A DNA stretch of 64,000 bases. It comes from Aurifilum marmelostoma. Lineage: Eukaryota > Ascomycota > Sordariomycetes > Diaporthales > Cryphonectriaceae. The stretch is from NCBI GenBank assembly GCA_027559495.1, contig JAMXSV010000028.1:2604001-2668000 (forward strand), read 5' to 3'. Within the stretch, counting starts at the first letter, position 1, and each line of letters starts with the position of its first letter. The notes below the pieces were generated by a model that was given only the letters and a program-made list of their open reading frames with translations, did not search any database and was not told the origin of the DNA. The position numbers and the translations under genes were made by a program. Positions 57,363 through 64,000 of the stretch are shown here, piece by piece.

Positions 57363-59633
57363 TCATGCCAGCGCGGCTGCTGTTGTCACGGATCGTGATC
57401 TTTGCCGGGTCACCTTCTTGCTGACCGTGTAGACCAGGTCCAGGGTCCAGAAGTGGCAAATCTGTGCTTGGGCGCAGGGGATGGCGCCAAACAGAGGAGC
57501 CACCATGGGGACCATGCAGTAGTCCTTCCAGTTCTTGCTGATGTTGCGGTGGGAGAAGTTCATGCCCTTGGCCAGGCCGGCATCGTTCATCTCCTTCTCG
57601 CGGCTCTGCACGCAGATTCTGTGGAAGCCCTCGTACAGGAACAGCAGGAAGGCCACCTCCATGAAACCAGCAGTCCTGAGGATGTTGCAGATGTCGAAGA
57701 TCCAGTTGACGCCGTGGACATCAGCGTTGCCCTCAGTGACCCACACGTACAGAGTGGACGCGACAATGAGGATGGTGGTCTGCAGAGGAAGGAAGTGCGC
57801 CTCGAAGAGCCGGTGAAACAGGTAGAAGATGCGCTCCCAGTTGGGCTCCTTGAGGGTATCATGGGTGACATCAGAGAAGACGCCGTTCTCGACAGGTGGC
57901 GCCTCGGGGTCTGTCTGGCTGTCGGGAACGTAGATGTCCGTGGTGTCGTTGAGGGCACTGTGGATCGGGCGGAACGACCTGGAGGTGTGCTTCCTGTCCT
58001 GCCAGAGCTCGACGACCTTGCGCATAGCATAGCCCGAGTCGAGAGCACCCCACATGTGTCGGATCGCCTGCTTGTACCGGGCCTTCACATCGGCAATCAC
58101 GCCCTTGTAGCCGCCGCCGGCGCCACCAGTGACGTTGCTCTGGCTGACAGGGCTGACGATGGTCCTGACGGTCAGGTTGCCGTTGAGCGCAAAGAAACAC
58201 TTGAGGTACATGTGCAAGTCCTCGCCAATGGCCTCAGGGTCGCAGTCCCACCCGCCGACGCGGTCAACCAGCTCGAGAGGAACAGAGTAGACTGAAGTCG
58301 GGGGGAGCGATCGTAGAGCCACGGTAGAGTCCAGACAGACCGGCGTTGGCCCAGAGGATGTCAGCGACGCGGACAAGGGCCGGGACGCTGTGCGCATTGC
58401 GGTCGAAGATGATTGGTGCAGCGTACAGGGTCGTGTTGGCGGTGTCAGGGTAGGACAGGTGCATGGAGGTGAGATGGGCAAAGTAGTTGGAGGAGAGGTG
58501 GCTGTCAGCTGCAGGCACAGAATGTTAGTGTCTCATGAGTACGTCAGGAGCTTGCAGCGATTGGAAACACAAGAACGCGGCAGGGCGTTGTTGATGCTCT
58601 CGGGGACACGTACCATCAATGCCTGTGACGATAACATCTTTGCGGGCTTCCAGAGAGTACTTCTCGCTCAGCTTGCGGACGGCCCAAGCCATGTTGCTGC
58701 CCTTGCCAGCGCTCTCGCCAGGAATGTTGGCCGGGTGAATTGTGAAATCCATAGACCGGAACTTCTTGATGAACTCCTGGACAAGACCCATAGCCTTCAG
58801 CTCGACGTTGTTCTCGCGCACCTCCATTGCCAAGTAGACCTGTTTCGATTGGTGTCAGCTTCACATTGATATGCAAAAAAGGCAGAAACACGAAAAGAAG
58901 GGGGCATTGAAGCTGGGCAAAGGGGTCAGGGAGGTGGGAGCGAGAGGGAAAGGCGCTCTCGACGTGCAGGCCTGGAGATTATGCCCGTTCTTGCCCGTTC
59001 TTGCCCGTCGCGATATGAAGGGCTGAGAGGCAGAGAGGTGGTGACACTCACATCGTAGCTATTGCGAGCCTGGGGGTGGCTGCCCAAGACCTCAAGCGTC
59101 TCCCTCAGCGTGTCCAGCTCCTCCTTGTAGTTTGGAATGACGATAGCGTGAACAATGCTGTCAGGCTCGGCATCGCCGTCGGTGTACAGCTCGGCCTCGA
59201 AGTCGCCAGCCTCGCTGCTGGTAGAGGAGCCGCCGTGAGAGGACGTCAGGGTCTCGGAGCTGGAGAGGGAGGTCGAAGAGCCGCGGCGACGGTGGGCAAA
59301 CTTGAGATTCTGGAGAGCCTTGCTGTGCGCAGCATTCCTCATGGTCCTTGTTATCTCCCAAAGGGCGTAGCAAGATCGCAGGGGAAACATGGCGACGAGG
59401 ATGTGAATGAGGAGGGTGTAGTAGGCGAAGATGACAGTCCAGATGCCCGCACCCTGCGAAGGGGTGGTAGGGTCCATGGGCGCCGCAGCAAAGCTATCTC
59501 TCTGCTGGTGGTACTTGAAGATGTCGTGGTAGGAGACTGCAGCCTCCTTGGTGATAACCCAATACGAGAGGGCCACCGTGGCAAGCATGGCCAGCCCTCC
59601 CGAGCGGCGGGTGCACCATGCAAAGAGCGACAT
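57363..59633 (-). CDS. Glycosyltransferase family 2 membrane protein (frame interrupted at 58.3 kb)
   Basis: A processive-type GT2 enzyme, probably adding sugars to a cell-wall or surface polysaccharide. Exons are 59633-59052, 58839-58614 and 58508-57363. The N-terminus has two membrane segments (MLATVALSYWVI, IWTVIFAYYTLLIHILVAMF), followed by a serine-rich stretch and the GT-A domain: IVIPNYKEELDTLRETLEVL, LAMEVREN, GKGSNMAWAV, the DxD-like TGIDADSHLS, and GEDLHMYLKCFF with the catalytic-base region. Three or four membrane helices follow. In exon 3 the frame shifts by one base in a C6 run at 58300-58305: upstream codons read GLYRGSTIAPP and downstream codons read TSVYSVPLELV. With one C fewer the product would be 650 aa. 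A sequencing or assembly indel is most likely; a true null allele or a 49-bp intron (58340-58292) are alternatives. Confidence 0.85.
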
Positions 59634-62600
59634 GTTGACGAATTGTGGTGGCCTTGCCGATGTGTGTGTTGTGAGAGAAGGACCAAGCTTGACGGAGGAA
59701 GGACGAGAAGAAAAGGGAAAAAAGACGAGGCGGGAAATAGGGGGGGCGGGCGGGCGGGCGCGTCTCGTTCTGGTTCCCTTTGGTGGGGGGGGAGGGTCGA
59801 GGGAGAGGAGGGCGTCGGGAGTCGGGATCAGTAGTTCCTCAAGGACAGAAAAGTGAACTGGACAAGTCTTATTATGAATGTGTGTTTCCAAAGCGGAGGA
59901 AGAAAAAAAAAATATGCGAGAGGTGAGGAAAAAAGGACGCTCGCTCGACCCTTTGGGGGGGGGGTCTAGGTGTGGAAATTGTATGGAGAAAATTGGAAGA
60001 AATGAGGACAAGAAGCGAGGTCCAAGTTCCAAGGATTGAAGAGTGCCACACAGTCTAGCGACTGGTTCCCGATGGATGGGCAGGTTAGGCTGTTGTGGTG
60101 CTGGGCGGTGTTACGATTCGGTTGCGGTGCAGCGCGGTTCGCAGCGGATTGCGGCTGTGGGTAAGGTAGCCTATGTAGCGTGGTAATGCAGTGGGTTCAG
60201 GTAGTCTGCATACACACTCACACACACACTCACACCCACACATAGACACAACCCCCACACACAAAATCGTGGGCCTCCCCTACGAAGGAGTGACTGGGGC
60301 TTGGCTGGGGCTGAAGCAGGTCTGCCTGGCGAGAAATGACCTCTTGCTGGCGATGACGAGCTTGGCTTCCGTCGACGCACCCTTGAAGATCTAGCGAAGA
60401 AGAAGGACCTTGTTCCGCTCCTGGCTTGCTCCTGATAGGCGACTCGCTTGTTTCCGAACCTTTTTTGGCCCCCCTGTGGGATCGATGTCGAAAGGAGAGA
60501 CTGGCAGGAGAAAAGGTCGAAGATGCTGATGGAAAGAGTAGAGAGGAGAGGAAAAACAAGGAAATGAGCGAAGTCTTTTTCGGGGGCGTTGACGGAAATC
60601 CTCAATAGCGGATTGTTCCTCACTCATTCTAGGAAGGAAAAAAAAAAGGGAGGGAGCAGGCACTAGGCTCTCTAGGCTCTCTGGGCACTGAGCCAGTGGG
60701 CCACCAGCGTAGTACTACTGTTCAGAGGGAGCACTGGCAGAGGGCAGTGCAGCAGTACAGCACGCAGGTTTTTTGGGGAATGGGGGGGGGATGTACGCAA
60801 CCAGTACAGGCTAATTCCAGTACCGTTGCTATGTAGCCAAGTAGCACAGTGACTAGGAACAGGGGCTGCAATCGCTTCACCAGGGCGGGGGGCCGGACGA
60901 TGAAGGCTTATGCGCTTTAGGCTCTAGCGCACTACATGGGCTGCGGGACGTGCTTCAGCCAGTGGCAGTGAAATTGTAACCAAATGCGACAGGATTGATT
61001 CATGATTGGGTGCCTCGGTTGCCATCTGTCAGAAATTACGGCCACTAAGTTGCAATCCCAGCTGGGATGCAAAGGGCAAAGGGAATAAAGGAACAAAAGC
61101 AGAGAGACAGAGAGAAAGAAGGGGGGGGAAACGGTTCTCCTGTGGCGTCAGGAAACAAGGAGAGGCCGACGGACGGGGACCACTGAAAATGACATCGTCA
61201 CCGTACCATGCGTGCATCATATGTACATTGATGCTACTACTACGTACATACTACGTATACGCGTATACATAGTACATGTGTAGATTGGCAGAGAGAAAAA
61301 AAGGGTATGAGGAGAAGCTGGGGTCTACAAGCGATCATGTCCACAGCCAGGAGCCAACCGCGGGCAAGGCAGCTCATCTCATTTTAAAATCCTGCCACGC
61401 CTATCTATTTGGGGGACAGCAACCTTACAGCCTGGAATACTTGGCAAGACTTGCGGGGAGGTGACAAGTGGACAAGGGGGGGGGGGGGGCTGATCTGACA
61501 AGAGAAGTCTGTAAGGAGTAAATTGCTGCTTATGCAGATAAATCAATGGCTCATATGCAATTACCCGGCACGTCCTGGTAGTAATCGCCTTTTCTTTTTC
61601 TTATTCTTTCTTTCCTCAGTCATTCTACTATACAAACTATACGGAGACGTCTCAAATAAAAGATCCCGAAGGTCGTGTGACACCAGCTGTGATGGTGACG
61701 GTCAGTGACGGTGGCTGGCCAACGAATGCAAGGGGAATCGGAGTCACAAGCACCCCTGCGCGAATTTGCTGTATGTTTGCATCATGGCACATAAAGTAGG
61801 GTTGCGAAGATGGCAGGACGTCTAGACCGCGTGGGTATCAGGACAATTTCTTGCGACAGCCGCCAGACAGGTACCACAAAACATACTCTCTGGAGCTACG
61901 CAACCTGTCGCATGGATTGCATCTATTCATCCCATTCCACGCCATTCATGTGGAGCAGCCCCGGATCGAAGACCGAGTGTGTTTGAAGTCTCGTCTCTAT
62001 TTTCGTCTCATCTATGATTTGTTCTCAGAAAGAGCAGCGTCTGTCAAGCCCTTCTGTCACAGGTGCCCAGTTGTCAGACTGTCGTACCGAGGCAGCAGTG
62101 TAGCTGAGCAGTTGTACCTTGTATGTCGATGCAGTCAGCAGTAAGGTGAGGATGAGGTGTTCTAAATCTATCTCGCACTGCATGTCAGATTTTCCAATCG
62201 GATTGGCTGCTTCAGATCCTCCTTCTTCTGCCCTTCCTCTTCCTCCTCCTCCAGCATCCTCGCTCATTAACAAAGCACCCAACATAGTAACGACTTGTTA
62301 CTATAGTAGTGCTGAGTGCAGCAACTGCATCAGTTGCAAGCCGACACGGCGGGAACGACCAAATTGATGTTTCAAGAATGTGACTCCGTCTTCCCTCGAC
62401 AATTTCAGCCAGGGCACCTACACGGTACAATAGTACCTATAGTATTGTGTGGTAGTACTATGTGCTAATAGTCCTGGGGCCCCCAAACCAGGCTGGCACG
62501 ATGTACCATCACCGTAGTAGTGTCTTTCCCTTGTGCATATGCAAGGACACCCTTTCCCAGCCCCCCTCCCCCAGCGGAGGGCACATGGTCACCATGGCCC

Positions 62601-64000
62601 AAGAACGGTGCCATGCGACTACTACTACTACAGCACAGCATAGATAAACAGCCGAGATAAGAGACTGACTGACGTCGCAGTTTCTACATTGTATATCGCG
62701 ATTGCCGCTGCAACCTCACACCTGCAGCATCCAAGGCGCAGAACACACACAGAGGAAGGAAGAAAGAGAGCGATCTTTTTGGAAAATTTAGTCGCGTCAC
62801 GAGTCCGCCTCTCGCTGCATAGCGTCTTGTGACATAGTCGCACCGGCCTACATTGTGCAAAGACCAAACAGGCCTTGTCTGCACCAGGAGGATCGCGCAG
62901 CCGGCAATCCAGCCGTGACGATCAATGTATGCAGTACTCTTCAGGCAGACTCCTCACTCGGATTTTTTTTCTTCTGGTGCACGCTTCAAGTTCTCATCTG
63001 GAAAGTGCATAGTACTATCTAGAATATGCACTACGAGAATAGTATAGTGGCAGGTGTGGCCGGGGTTATCTTTAACACACGTCGGGTCTCTCTTTCCGTT
63101 TCATCCCATGGCCGGGGAGGGGAGCTTGCTCTCTGGCGGTTCCCTGGAGAAACAATCACGTCACCGTCACTTCCTCCTCCCTCCTCCAACGTCCTACAGT
63201 AAGTGCATCAGCCTCGAGGCCCTGCATCGGCACAGGAACCTGGCGAAACAATGAAAAACGACAACAACGACCAACAAGGGGAAAGGGCCATGCATGATCC
63301 ACCCGCATTCCGAAATAGAGTAGGCCCAACAGCAGCTTCCTAGAGTCTTTCTTTCTTTCTTTTTCTTTCTCTTGTTCGCAGCTTCCACTTCCCTCCCTCT
63401 GTGGCGTCGAGAGGAGGAGGACCACTCCCTTCCTCACACCGACTGTGCGGCCGCCTTATTTCCCTCACGACACCCTTGAACATCCTAGCACAGGTTGCAC
63501 ACCGCGGTCTTGTCCGCTGTGCCTTGCATGGGGAGTGCTTGTCTCACCAGATGGGTCCTTGACATGGGGGAAGGGTCTGGCCCACACAAGTGGTCCGTGG
63601 TGGCACTTCTGTTTTCTACTCCGTACCTTTTTTTTTTTTTTGTCCGTTTACGTATAGGACAGCCTGTCATTGCTGCATCATCGGCATCATACAACTCATT
63701 CACGTTCCGTCTCAATTGTCTACAGAGATGTGCACGTCTACAGCAGTTTGGAGACGGGGAATTGGCAAGGGGTTTGCTGATTCAGTTGCAAATCATAATC
63801 TGCCTGGCCAGACACTCCTTCGCCTTCCCGCTGGGATTCTATTCAGCATGATCGCTCCACAGCTTTTCAGGGCGCTGGATGTCGATGGTCTGGTGGCAGA
63901 AACAATAAAATAAGCCGCGGAGCGGGGCCTTTTTCTTGCTTGCGCGCCCAGAATCAGCATCAGCACCAGCAGCAACCCATCAGCACCAGCCTCAAAGGAA
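59634..64000. other. Right-hand region without recognised genes
   Basis: About 4.4 kb. The first part is probably the GT2 promoter and leader, with G runs near 59956 and a CACA stretch near 60205-60265. Further on are a G14 run (61476-61489), a 14-bp palindrome at 61255-61268, three TAGTACTA words (60710, 62453, 63010) and a T12 run near 63629. Frames here are short, overlap on both strands and lack domains. Part of it may belong to a gene beyond the right edge. Confidence 0.5.
61476..61489. repeat. G14 homopolymer
   Basis: Run of 14 G in the gene-free right-hand region. Its length may be unreliable. Confidence 0.85.

Noticed and set aside
57402..58295. 297-aa plus-strand open frame
   Set aside because: Antisense to the glycosyltransferase third exon.

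Overview
The window is nuclear DNA of a filamentous ascomycete (Pezizomycotina, most likely a Sordariomycete). The evidence is gene structure and gene set: short introns of about 45-130 bp with GTAAGT-like donors, CTAAC/CTGAC branch points and C/TAG acceptors, a Zn2Cys6 regulator, a fungal Ssk2-type MAPKKK, a fungal Sld3, and long gene-free intervals with homopolymer and dinucleotide tracts. No operons, CRISPR arrays, intact transposons or rRNA genes were seen. Species cannot be named from the sequence. All exon coordinates were deduced by hand from reading frames and splice signals.

Layout. 1-3023 (-): SLD3, replication initiation, running off the left edge. 4889-9085 (+): SSK2-type MAPKKK of the osmotic-stress HOG pathway. 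11582-13406 (+): a microsomal cytochrome P450. 16724-17659 (-): a small Myb/SANT-like protein. 17660-25108: a 7.4-kb stretch with no convincing gene, holding a long AC repeat and a cluster of ACGCGT boxes. 25109-27422 (+): an unrecognised six-exon gene with an N-terminal cysteine cluster. 27806-33391 (-): a full-length ABCC (MRP/Ybt1-like) transporter. 34242-35321 (-): a short-chain dehydrogenase. 36492-40044 (-): three zinc-finger repeats joined to an MBD4-like thymine/uracil DNA glycosylase. 40986-42300 (-): cytochrome c1. 42914-44294 (-): DAHP synthase. 44833-45797 (-): a FAR-17a/AIG1-like membrane protein. 46704-48779 (+): a WD40-cyclophilin protein (PPWD1 type). 49801-52704 (+): a Zn2Cys6 transcription factor. 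53333-54408 (-): a DJ-1/PfpI-family protein. 57363-59633 (-): a GT2 glycosyltransferase whose frame is broken by one extra base in a C6 run. 60.0-64.0 kb: no gene recognised.

The genes are mostly housekeeping, and they do not form an obvious biosynthetic cluster. The P450, ABC transporter, SDR and Zn2Cys6 regulator are spread out with unrelated genes between them. Regulatory sites match gene function in three places: two CCAAT boxes upstream of cytochrome c1, a TGAGTCA (Gcn4/CPC1) site upstream of DAHP synthase, and CRE-like sites upstream of the stress-type SDR.

The items most worth following up are the zinc-finger/DNA-glycosylase fusion at 36.5-40.0 kb, the orphan cysteine-cluster protein with a predicted GC-AG intron at 25.1-27.4 kb beside the gene-poor region, and the glycosyltransferase frameshift near 58.3 kb.
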